Shown here: positions 44,309 through 52,284 of the stretch, one piece after another
How positions within the stretch are numbered: the first letter of the stretch is position 1
How the letters are laid out: every line of letters starts with the position of its first letter
Source: Pirellulaceae bacterium
Lineage (GTDB): Bacteria > Planctomycetota > Planctomycetia > Pirellulales > Pirellulaceae
NCBI GenBank assembly: GCA_028280445.1
Contig: JANQLU010000088.1
Coordinates: forward strand, 1-62,763
Direction: 5' to 3'
Length of the DNA stretch: 62,763 nt
Position numbers and translations under genes: made by a program
Notes under the pieces: generated by a model
What the model saw: only the letters and a program-made list of their open reading frames with translations
What the model was told of the DNA's origin: nothing
The model's database searches: none

Positions 44309-45892
44309 CTATTCCCATTCAATCGTTGCAGGAGGTTTGCTACTGATATCGTAACAAACACGATTGACCCCTTTGACTTCATTGATAATCCTCGTCGACA
44401 TGGTCGCCAAGACCTCGTGGGGCAAATGGCTCCAGTCCGCTGTCATAAAATCATCGGTTTCGACGCAGCGGATGGCAATCACATCGTCGTAGGTTCGCGC
44501 ATCCCCCATGACTCCGACGGTTTGGACGGGCAATAGGACTGCAAACACTTGAGATGTTTTCCGATACAAATCCGCGCGGTGAATTTCTTCGAGCACAATT
44601 TGGTCGGCGGCACGCAAAACCTCGAGACGCTGTTTTGTCACTTCACCCAGACAGCGAACGGCCAGACCCGGCCCGGGGAACGGATGGCGCCAGACCAGGT
44701 TTTCTGGCAGACCAAGCTCCAGTCCCAATCGCCGGACTTCGTCCTTGAATAAATCTCGCAGCGGCTCGATGAGTTCAAAACCGAGCTCTTCGGGTAGCCC
44801 GCCAACATTGTGATGCAGTTTGATCGTTGCTGCAGGGCCATCAATGGCGGCTCCGCTTTCGATGACGTCGGGATAGAGTGTTCCCTGCGCCAAAAAGTGA
44901 GCACCGTGGATTTTTTCCGCTTCAGCTTTAAAGCACTCGATAAAGGCATGTCCGATACGGCGTCGTTTTTCTTGCGGCTCGGTAACACCGGCGAGTGTCT
45001 CCAAAAATTTTGCTTCCGCATCGACCACGTGAAGATCGGTTTTAAAGTGTGTCGAAAATTCCTCGACGACTGTTTGTTGTTCACTGTTTCGCAGCAGACC
45101 GTTGTTAACCAAAATACATGACAGGCGATCACCGATGGCTTTGTACAGCAGCGCCGCGACGACCGACGAATCAACACCGCCGCTCAAGCCACAGATAACT
45201 CGATGCTCACCTACTTGCTCGCGAATGCTGGCGATGGCTTGTTCGGCAAACCCGCTTAATTCCCAAGTTCCTTCGCATCCACAAATATCGTAGAGGAAAT
45301 TTCGCAGCAAAATTTTGCCTTCGGGCGTGTGAGTGACCTCGGGGTGAAATTGCAATCCGTAAACTTCGCGAGTTCTATGTCTGACCGCAGCAAAGGGAGA
45401 AGTATCGGTACTGGCCAGGGATACAAAATCGTCGGAGACTTTTTGAACCTGATCGCCGTGGCTCATCCAAACCTGAGTCGATTTTGGAAAATCGTTGAAC
45501 AGCGGATCAGAACCATTATGGTGGCACTGGGCGCGGCCGTATTCGCCGCTGGAATCGCTTTCAACTTTTCCACCGAGCACGTCACAAACGAGTTGCATTC
45601 CGTAACAGATTCCCAGGATCGGGATGTCCAAGTCAAAGATACCGCGATCAGCCAGCGGCGCGCCGTCTTCGTAGACGCTGGCGGGACCACCAGACAGGAT
45701 CAAACCGCTCGGATTGTGTTTCAGAATGTTTTCAGGCGCAATATCGTGTCGAACGATTTCACAATAAACATTCAGTTCGCGTACGCGGCGGGCAATTAAT
45801 TGCGAGAATTGCGAACCAAAATCGAGTACTAAAACACGTTGGGCTGAAACGTCTGTCGCGGGATTGTCGAGTTGGACGGTGTTGGAATTCAT
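44309..45892 (-). CDS. guaA: GMP synthase (glutamine-hydrolysing)
   Basis: A 527-residue enzyme that aminates XMP to GMP. The glutamine amidotransferase domain (about 18-210) has the nucleophile Cys96 in GICYGMQL and the His/Glu of FHPEVTHT. The ATP pyrophosphatase domain has the P-loop GLSGGVDSSVVAALL. The C-terminal dimerisation domain ends in the typical GVNRVCYDISSKPPATIEWE. A hairpin with a T-tract lies 21 bases before the start on the same strand, so transcription may be attenuated. No guaB is nearby. Confidence 0.97.
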   Translation of the reverse strand: MNSNTVQLDNPATDVSAQRVLVLDFGSQFSQLIARRVRELNVYCEIVRHDIAPENILKHNPSGLILSGGPASVYEDGAPLADRGIFDLDIPILGICYGMQLVCDVLGGKVESDSSGEYGRAQCHHNGSDPLFNDFPKSTQVWMSHGDQVQKVSDDFVSLASTDTSPFAAVRHRTREVYGLQFHPEVTHTPEGKILLRNFLYDICGCEGTWELSGFAEQAIASIREQVGEHRVICGLSGGVDSSVVAALLYKAIGDRLSCILVNNGLLRNSEQQTVVEEFSTHFKTDLHVVDAEAKFLETLAGVTEPQEKRRRIGHAFIECFKAEAEKIHGAHFLAQGTLYPDVIESGAAIDGPAATIKLHHNVGGLPEELGFELIEPLRDLFKDEVRRLGLELGLPENLVWRHPFPGPGLAVRCLGEVTKQRLEVLRAADQIVLEEIHRADLYRKTSQVFAVLLPVQTVGVMGDARTYDDVIAIRCVETDDFMTADWSHLPHEVLATMSTRIINEVKGVNRVCYDISSKPPATIEWE

Positions 45893-45913
45893 TGGGGAAC
45901 ACCAAAAACGAAA

Positions 45914-45988
45914 AACCCGCTGAAATGCAGCGGGTTCGAAATTGCAATTTTGAAGCCAGATTATACGCCTGACACGTCAAAATTTCCA
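45914..45988 (-). promoter_or_regulatory. guaA promoter and leader hairpin (possible attenuator)
   Basis: On the minus strand a TGGAAA box (45988-45983) stands 17 bases from a perfect TATAAT (45965-45960). After about 25 bases a 9-bp stem, AACCCGCTG/CAGCGGGTT with a 5-base loop (45936-45914), is followed by a T-rich run, and the guaA ATG is 21 bases further on. The hairpin has the form of an intrinsic terminator but lies inside the leader. No purine riboswitch consensus was recognised. Confidence 0.55.
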
Positions 45989-46104
45989 TACGAACAAACG
46001 GCCAAAAAACCAAAGATTTTGACGAACTGCTGACGTCCGGTAGTGGCATTTCGTTTTTTCAATTAGCTTCAAGTGAATAAAACAATGGTAGTTGGTGGAA
46101 CAAA

Positions 46105-46866
46105 ATGCGCGTCTTGTTGATTAATGACGATGGAATTCACGCTGGCGGGATTATTGCGCTGGAGAATCATCTATTATCGGAGCCCGACTACGAAGTCTGG
46201 ACGGTTGCTCCGGAGACCGAACAGAGCGGCATCAGTCAGGCCATTACCTTTTTGCGGCCGCTGTTACCCAAACAGGTTTACCAAGGTTCTCGTCAGCGAG
46301 GATTTTCAGTCAATGGAACGCCTGCCGACTGTTTAAAACTGGCTTTGTTTGATTTGGCGCCCTGGTTTCCCGACATTGTTATTTCAGGCATCAACGGAGG
46401 GTTGAATGCCGGCGTCAACGTTTTGTATTCAGGAACCATTGGCGGCGCACTCGAAGCGGCGTTTCATGGTTGCGTCAGTTTCGCGGTGTCACTGGAATTT
46501 ACAGAACCCATCAACTACGAAGCGGCCGCGCCGATCGCCATGCGGGTCATCCATAAAATTGTTGATCAAGGGGCCCATACCGGATGTGTTTACAACATCA
46601 ATATTCCGACGGCGGCTTTAAATGGCGATTCTGAAATCGTTGTCGTGCCCAAAGAAATCAATCGGATGGCTTTTCATTTTGAACAGGGTACGGACCCAAA
46701 AGGGCGAAAGTATTTTTGGGCAACAACCGAACCCGGCCCACCGCAATCGAATTGTGAGACCGATGCAATGGCGCTCCAAAAAGGAAAAATAACGGTGACG
46801 CCAATCGAATTCGATATGACCGACCATACGAAACTCGAAGAGCTACAACGAATTTTTACTCAGTAA
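46105..46866 (+). CDS. surE: 5'/3'-nucleotidase SurE
   Basis: A 253-residue nucleotidase that dephosphorylates nucleoside monophosphates, known from the stationary-phase surE gene of E. coli. The metal-binding start LLINDDGIHAGGI, the asparagine-containing SGINGGLNAGVNVLYSGTIGGA segment, and the catalytic Ser and Asn all match. GGTGG lies upstream of the ATG. It is divergent from guaA and followed 12 bases later by mog, so surE-mog form a transcription unit. Confidence 0.95.
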   Translation: MRVLLINDDGIHAGGIIALENHLLSEPDYEVWTVAPETEQSGISQAITFLRPLLPKQVYQGSRQRGFSVNGTPADCLKLALFDLAPWFPDIVISGINGGLNAGVNVLYSGTIGGALEAAFHGCVSFAVSLEFTEPINYEAAAPIAMRVIHKIVDQGAHTGCVYNINIPTAALNGDSEIVVVPKEINRMAFHFEQGTDPKGRKYFWATTEPGPPQSNCETDAMALQKGKITVTPIEFDMTDHTKLEELQRIFTQ

Positions 46867-46878
46867 AGTGGAAAATCG

Positions 46879-47433
46879 ATGGACCAAGATCCAGTGCAAC
46901 ATCACAATGCTCGTTTTGGAATTTTGACCGTTTCCGATCGCGCCAGCCGCGGCGAATATCAGGATCTCGGCGGCCCTGCAATCCAAAACTATCTCGCAGA
47001 AGTTTTGATTTCTCCTTTTGAGGCAATTGCAAATATTGTTGCCGATGATCGGGCAGCGATCGAAGCGGCATTGGTCGAGCTGGCGGATCAGCAGCAATGC
47101 AGCTTGATTGTGACAACCGGCGGAACGGGACCCGCGGTGCGCGACGTGACTCCGGAAGCTACCGAAGCCGTTTGTGAAAAAATGATGCCCGGTTTCGGCG
47201 AGTTGATGCGGGCGGTTTCATTGACAAAAGTGGCAACCGCAATTTTATCCCGTCAGACTGCCGGTATTCGCGGGCAGTGCTTGATCGTGAATTTACCAGG
47301 CCAGCCCAAAGCGATCGGAGAATGTCTGGACGCCGTCTTTCCAGCCATTCCTTACTGCATCGATTTGTTGAACGGTCCGTATATCGAAACCAACGAAAGC
47401 CGCTTCGTGACTTTTCGGCCGAAAAAGAAGTAG
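46879..47433 (+). CDS. mog: Molybdopterin adenylyltransferase
   Basis: A 184-residue MoaB/Mog-fold enzyme that adenylates molybdopterin ahead of molybdate insertion. The fingerprint VTTGGTGPAVRDVTPEAT and the region RQTAGIRGQCLIVNLPGQPKA are both typical of Mog; the start LTVSDRASRGEYQDLGGP also fits. It is 12 bases after surE. The TAG stop codon is part of a REP-like repeat unit. No other molybdenum-cofactor gene is visible in the window. Confidence 0.93.
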   Translation: MDQDPVQHHNARFGILTVSDRASRGEYQDLGGPAIQNYLAEVLISPFEAIANIVADDRAAIEAALVELADQQQCSLIVTTGGTGPAVRDVTPEATEAVCEKMMPGFGELMRAVSLTKVATAILSRQTAGIRGQCLIVNLPGQPKAIGECLDAVFPAIPYCIDLLNGPYIETNESRFVTFRPKKK

Positions 47434-47530
47434 GGCCGGTTCCTACCGGCCGTTTTGTTGGATTGGCTGGTGGGAACAGGACCTGTGATTCCGTTTTTTT
47501 GACAGGATGGACAGGATTTACAGGATCAGC
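47430..47530. repeat. REP-like B9 pair and a 9-base-period ACAGGAT motif
   Basis: B9 (47430-47451) reads GTAGGGCCGG and overlaps the mog stop codon. A degenerate inverted partner lies at 47465-47486. From 47501 the sequence GACAGGATGG, ACAGGATTT, ACAGGATC repeats with a 9-base period, matching the array near 50920. Confidence 0.8.
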
Positions 47531-47833
47531 GTGTGTGAAAAATCCAATCAGCCCTTCGTCGTAAAGATTGAGTGAAGAGCCAGTGGATCAACAGGTCGAA
47601 AAAGTAACGACAAGGAGGAGGTTTTCCGACTACGTTACTCCAAGCATTGTAGCAAATTCTATTTGCCTCATATGTTCGCGCATGTCCAAGAGCTTTTACT
47701 CAACAAAAGTAGCCAATATTGGACAGTTGAGTTTAAACCCGATTCGGCCCGATATGTCGACCGCGTTCAGGCACAATCCAAACTGCTTCGGTTCATCGTC
47801 CTGTGAACCTACGAAGTCATGCTGAAGCAGCGA
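47531..47833. other. Intergenic region, possible small ORF
   Basis: A weak reading frame (47568-47825, plus, about 85 residues) has no good start signal and no recognised similarity; I do not call it. Nothing else was recognised. The flanking gene to the right is on the minus strand and ends at 47834. Confidence 0.4.
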
Positions 47834-49060
47834 TCATTTTTTCTGCTCCAACGGTGTCAATAAGGCAAAGGGGTTTCCAACGATCCCTGCTTCGGTGAGG
47901 AAGTTCAACTGGAGCATCGATTCGGAAAGAAATCTAGATAACATTTCAGTTAGCGCATCCGTTTTTGGAAAGACTTGAAGTGGACCTGATCTGATATATC
48001 GTTTGGAATTATCAGAATGTCGAAAGTAGAACCTGTCAGTCCCTTCCCTTTGCGAAAGGTCTTCGATCGCGTTTAGGCCATCCTTTTTTGCCTTTCCAAT
48101 CGGGGGCGAACGATCAAAAGCTGCATAGTCCTTTGACAAAATCATGTCAGGAACCAGTAAACCGGCAGCTTGCTGCACCAACCGAGATTGCTCCAGGGCA
48201 TCAAAAGGCAGTTGAATCAACTCGAGCGGGCGATTTCGGATTCCTTCAGTCGCAACGTTCATTTGGTAGCAAAGGCAGTATTCCCAAAAACTTTCATACG
48301 ATTCCTCCAGTGACTTGCAGAGTCCGAAAAGCTTTGAGACATTTGGCTGCAAAAATGACGGGCAGTTATAGAAATCGTAACCTTTGAAGTCGTCGATACT
48401 ATGAGATGAGGGTTCCACGCGGAATCGGTAAATAATGCCCACACTGCCATCATTGACAAATCGGTTGGACTGGAAATCATAAGCTGCAAAGAAAGCCGCT
48501 ATATTCAGATTGGAGGTTACGTCAAGTCCCTCAGATGTCAATCCAGTTTGTTGTGCCAGCAGCTGCGATAGCGGGTACCCAAACAAATATCGCAGATAAC
48601 GAACAATCGAAATTTCGGCGAGTTTCTTGGGATTGATGACATTGGGTGTTACCGCGAGTTCGTGAAAAACCGAACCGACGCCGCGCAGACGAGACGCGCC
48701 CGACCAACCGTCGTACTGATTCGAGTCAACCAATTCGCGATAGAGTGAGGGCACCAATGGTCCACTATATTCTTTTGTTTGGCCACGATAGACGTAGCTG
48801 TCATTGTGCTCTCGTTCAAGTAGCGACAAGACGTCGCCCAACTCGTATATATTATCTGTGCTTTTGGAGTCCGCGTTGGATTCCGGTTTAATTACATCAA
48901 AACACCCAGTCAAAATATCTCGCACCGAAAAAATCTGTCCGCAGATGGGGCAGCCAGTTCTTACTGGTTTTTCTTTAGGAAGCGTGCGCACTAAGTCATC
49001 GAACTCTGTTTGCCTTTCAAGTACGGAATCGCATTTCGGGCAACGGTAGAGGGATATCAC
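47834..49060 (-). CDS. FRG domain protein with N-terminal zinc ribbon
   Basis: A 408-residue protein. Residues 1-45 hold two CxxC pairs (Cys7, Cys10, Cys37, Cys40), a zinc ribbon. The FRG domain begins near residue 75; YVYRGQTKEY (Arg92, Gly93, Gln94) is its name-giving core, and TSNLNIAAFFAAYDF continues it. FRG proteins are often encoded in accessory or mobile regions, and their activity is not established. The start is a GTG at 49060, chosen because AAGGAGAGG lies just upstream. The gene stands in an island with few other genes and a base use unlike the surrounding housekeeping genes. Confidence 0.82.
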   Translation of the reverse strand: MISLYRCPKCDSVLERQTEFDDLVRTLPKEKPVRTGCPICGQIFSVRDILTGCFDVIKPESNADSKSTDNIYELGDVLSLLEREHNDSYVYRGQTKEYSGPLVPSLYRELVDSNQYDGWSGASRLRGVGSVFHELAVTPNVINPKKLAEISIVRYLRYLFGYPLSQLLAQQTGLTSEGLDVTSNLNIAAFFAAYDFQSNRFVNDGSVGIIYRFRVEPSSHSIDDFKGYDFYNCPSFLQPNVSKLFGLCKSLEESYESFWEYCLCYQMNVATEGIRNRPLELIQLPFDALEQSRLVQQAAGLLVPDMILSKDYAAFDRSPPIGKAKKDGLNAIEDLSQREGTDRFYFRHSDNSKRYIRSGPLQVFPKTDALTEMLSRFLSESMLQLNFLTEAGIVGNPFALLTPLEQKK

Positions 49061-49211
49061 AAGACCTCTCCTTCCTGCGCTGATAATGCATTTGCAATTG
49101 TTGTTGTACTGCCTTGTTGTAGCGTTGGAGGATGCAATTAGTATCGTCCGAAATCGAAGTCGCGAAATCTACAAACAACTGTAGCGCGGCCGCTTATGAA
49201 TGGAAATAGCG

Positions 49212-49490
49212 TCACTGATGATTTTCACCATGGCCTTTTTTTGCAAGTTCCTTGCCTCTGAGCTGCCAACTGGTCGCATCTTCAAATCCTTCTACGTAGA
49301 CTGGTGTACTCAACAAGTTGAGAACAATGTAGGTGTCACAATTAGGGCAATTGTCAAACATAATATCTGACGCCATTAACACCTCGAGGTCTAGAAACAG
49401 CAGTTGGCCAAAGCATTTCGGGCACTCAAACCCCGGCGCGCTGTAAAACTTGACGGCGGGCACGTCGTAGACCCACTCGGGCTTAGTCAT
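49212..49490 (-). CDS. Small zinc-ribbon protein of unknown function
   Basis: A 92-residue protein with two CxxC pairs, Cys23/Cys26 and Cys48/Cys51, spaced as in a zinc ribbon, around a hydrophobic centre. The ATG has AGAGGA at -10, a good ribosome binding site. It lies 150 bases upstream of the FRG gene on the same strand, and both have a zinc ribbon, so they may act together. No named family was recognised. Confidence 0.68.
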   Translation of the reverse strand: MTKPEWVYDVPAVKFYSAPGFECPKCFGQLLFLDLEVLMASDIMFDNCPNCDTYIVLNLLSTPVYVEGFEDATSWQLRGKELAKKGHGENHQ

Positions 49491-50536
49491 CGGGAATCCT
49501 CTCTGTCATAAATAGAGTGGCATGCAGGCACGCCGTTAGGACTGAGCACATTTTTGGTTGTTGTTGACATTGATTTTTATACAGCGCCACTCGGAGATGT
49601 TCAAATAATCATAACGTCTCGATACAGGAATTGTGGCAACCAGATCGTTAAGTCGGCAAGCTTCTCGGGAGCCAATGCCGAATTGAGGAGCATTCGACAT
49701 TACCAACTGTCTTAGTAACTTTGAAACGAGCGGGCGGGACACAATTGAAAACGGTAAGAACGAGGTGGCCAAACAAGCCTAATTGTTCCGTTTTGATTTA
49801 TCGGAATCGGCCCCGAGACAGGAGAGCTTGTTTCTTGAGGGTAGAAAATGGATCGATTGACATGATCCAAGTGCACCTCGATTTCGTCCCGTTTGACAAA
49901 ATGGCAAAAAGGCTGCCTTCGGAAACTGCGCCGGCTTCATCGTCCGAAGCTAATTTCGATCCCTAGGTCTTCCCCAGCACCTGCGTTTCACACCGGTGCA
50001 GAATGGCAATTTGGTCAAGCGGTCAGCCGATGTGGGAATCGTACTAAAATGGACACGCAAATTAGCATGACGACATGTGTCCATAAATTGGATTCTTGTT
50101 TGCAATTTGAATTGAGTACTTTCTTTTCAGTTGTCAGTAGGTTATCTGGCCTTACTTACGCGCTTGCGTGTTGAGTTTATTTTGACTCACTCTTGCACCT
50201 TTGTTTCACAATCTGGAAACACCATTGCATCTCGCGAACCCTTGCTCGACAATGGACCTCATCATGTCAGGCTGCTGCATTGGCTTTACAACCTTTGTGG
50301 CTTGGTCGCTCGATGTTCTTTTGAGTTGACGACAAAGCCAACTATCACATTCTGACGAGTAAGGAAATGCAAAAGCCGTTCGATGCGTCGATGATGCGCA
50401 AAGTGTTGATCCGACATTGGTCGGGGAGCGAAGCCTCAATCGGGCCGGGGTGATAGCCGGTTTGTAAAGCGTGTCGGGCGGCTTTTGTGTTGGGTGATTT
50501 TGTTTTTTGATGCAAAGTCGCCAAGGAGTTTTGGCC
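49491..50536. other. Long apparently non-coding stretch in the accessory island
   Basis: About 1 kb with no convincing gene. Short open frames exist on both strands (for example 49536-49772 minus and 49721-49966 plus), but they lack ribosome binding sites and recognisable motifs. The codon pattern is degraded, as expected of a decayed gene, yet no parent family could be recognised. No insertion-sequence ends were found. Confidence 0.5.
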
Positions 50537-50836
50537 ATGAGTTGTTTTGTTCCCAACTTTGAGCCGGTAGGAAACGACTTTTGTCTGTCACCCGTCGAAG
50601 TCGATGCAGCTGTTGTGATCGTCGATAACGGGATCGATTGCTTCTGGTATCACCGTGCAATGGATCCTGACACCGCAGATCGACTGGCGTTCGCCATCAT
50701 GCACGGCTCAAATGCCGAAGCGTTTCGTGTGGATGTTAAATTGATCTTGCCCGCTGCCAATGATCTGCGTGCCGAATTGGATGCATTGGACCGATTGGTT
50801 AGTGATCCAATCCGCGCGAGATTACGTGCTGGTTGA
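50537..50836 (+). CDS. Small orphan protein of unknown function
   Basis: A 99-residue soluble, acidic protein beginning MSCFVPNFEPVGNDFCLSP. No domain was recognised. It is called because a perfect AAGGAG (50523-50528) stands 8 bases before the ATG; the ATG at 50507 in the same frame has no such signal. A REP-like unit follows 12 bases after the stop, in the same sense, as with other genes here. It stands alone at the edge of the accessory island. Confidence 0.65.
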   Translation: MSCFVPNFEPVGNDFCLSPVEVDAAVVIVDNGIDCFWYHRAMDPDTADRLAFAIMHGSNAEAFRVDVKLILPAANDLRAELDALDRLVSDPIRARLRAG

Positions 50837-50848
50837 CGGCTGAACAAA

Positions 50849-51317
50849 GTAGGGCCGGTTCCCACCGGCCGGTTTGTTGGAATGGCCGGAGGGAACCGGC
50901 CCTGCGATTCCGTTTTCTTTGACAGGATGAACAGGATCGACAGGATCACGGTGGGTGCCACTGGCCACAGCCAGTGATTTGTCCGTCAACTTAGGGTTAT
51001 TTCGTGCAATCAGAGCAACTAATCACTATTTACGGAGTTCCAAAATAGATGGCAAACTGATGGTAGAGAGAATTGGAAATGAAATCGTCGAAGACCGATC
51101 CAAACAAAACACTGGCAGAGCCAGTGGCACGCAAAATCGTAAGCGCGAAGCGTGAGCGAGGGACCACAACCACGCTACCGCACGGTGAAAACGTGGTCCC
51201 TCGCTCACGCTTCGCGCTTGCGGGAAGTCGTTGGCTCAACTGGAGTTACAATTCCTGATGCAAAATCCTATCACGCTTCGGGTTGTGATTTGACCGGCCG
51301 GTGGGAACCGGCCTTAC
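50849..51317. repeat. Repeat cluster: B10 pair, ACAGGAT array, palindrome C3 and B11
   Basis: B10 (50849-50870) and its inverted partner (50884-50905) are followed by a 9-base-period GACAGGATGA, ACAGGATC, GACAGGATC run. Palindrome C3 spans 51138-51222 with nearly perfect arms, and a half copy near 51271 reads CACGCTTCGGGTTGTGATT. B11 (51296-51317) reads GTAAGGCCGG on the minus strand, two bases from the parvulin gene stop. No gene is supported between. Confidence 0.8.
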
Positions 51318-51318
51318 C

Positions 51319-51816
51319 TTATTCCAGTCGCTTGATGATGTGCCAGCCGTATTTGCTGGATGTTGGGCTATATTCGCCCAACCCAATTTCGCCCACTTGT
51401 AACGCAAAACCAACATCGCCGAAAACGGGAACCATCCCCCTGCGCGTGTAGATTCCGTCGTCCGAGTTACCTTGTTGACCGTAGTTTACCATGGCATATA
51501 TGCCTGGATGAGAATCATCGGTGTATTGTTTGACGAGGTTGTCAAAGTTTTCGCCCGACTTGGCTTTTTGATAGATTTCTTGAGCCAATGACTCGGCCTG
51601 TTCTTGCGAGCGTTGGATCGATTTGCCGCGGACCGAACCTTTGAATCCAATCAAAATATGTTGGACTATGATGCGTTTGGGTTGTTTGCCAAAATCAATT
51701 CCGGCGCTAGGTACGGCATCTTGTGTTTCTTCGGTGCCGGCACAACCGAATTGCAGCAAAACCAATATGCCGAGGACGCATTTGACGATGTGTGATTCAA
51801 ATAGTTTCACGATCAT
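51319..51816 (-). CDS. Parvulin-type peptidyl-prolyl isomerase lipoprotein
   Basis: A 165-residue envelope foldase. The N-terminal signal ends in a lipobox LQFGC (Cys25). The parvulin (rotamase) domain spans about 48-165: QHILIGFKG, SGENFDNLVKQYTDDSHPG and FGDVGFALQVGEIG are its standard segments. A GTG at 51810, with GGAG placed at a better distance, may be the true start instead of the ATG at 51816; only two residues are affected. It is probably an outer- or inner-membrane lipoprotein acting in the periplasm. Confidence 0.9.
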   Translation of the reverse strand: MIVKLFESHIVKCVLGILVLLQFGCAGTEETQDAVPSAGIDFGKQPKRIIVQHILIGFKGSVRGKSIQRSQEQAESLAQEIYQKAKSGENFDNLVKQYTDDSHPGIYAMVNYGQQGNSDDGIYTRRGMVPVFGDVGFALQVGEIGLGEYSPTSSKYGWHIIKRLE

Positions 51817-51900
51817 ACTCCGATCAACAGGTCAATTTGACGCTGATTAGAGCATGATTGCGCGAATAATTACAGAGAGTTCCAAATCGGTTCTCGGAAA

Positions 51901-52134
51901 TTAGCGAGAACCTGACCCCATCGGTCGCATACCAGAACCAGATGGTGTTGAATTTGAGGGACTTTGTGAATAATTCGAGTTGGGATACGAGTTGTCGTCG
52001 TAGTAGTTGGACGAATACGACGATGAATTGCTGTTGTCACCGCTGGCCCACCACGGCGGGTTGCGGCAACCTGTTGTCATAAAACCGACCAGCATGAATC
52101 CAAATACGATGAGTAAAGTGCAGTATTTTTTCAT
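51901..52134 (-). CDS. Small Ser/Asn/Tyr-rich lipoprotein
   Basis: A 77-residue protein. Residues 1-22 are a lipoprotein signal ending in TTGC (the lipobox cysteine is Cys22). The mature part is low in complexity, with Ser, Asn, Tyr and Gly making up most of it. No domain is present. The ATG at 52134 follows AAAGGATTCATA. It is probably a surface or periplasmic lipoprotein with no assignable function. Confidence 0.65.
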   Translation of the reverse strand: MKKYCTLLIVFGFMLVGFMTTGCRNPPWWASGDNSNSSSYSSNYYDDNSYPNSNYSQSPSNSTPSGSGMRPMGSGSR

Positions 52135-52284
52135 TATGAATCCTTTCATGGGTTGAGGACAACGATTGGCCGCGGTCCAACAGCCCGATATTCGACAAAT
52201 CCCTTTGCCGATGTATGTACAGTTCGACACATGATCTCATTTTTACAGCATGTTGTGGCGGGAACGCCCCTTTTGCTGACGCTG

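Noticed and set aside
45914..45955. tRNA-like GGGTTCGAA sequence upstream of guaA
   Set aside because: The flanking bases do not form a T-arm stem and no acceptor or anticodon arm can be drawn. The segment is better explained by the leader hairpin.
49536..50355. Small frames in the accessory island
   Set aside because: None has a ribosome binding site, recognisable motif or consistent codon pattern. They may be remnants but cannot be called genes or pseudogenes of a named family.
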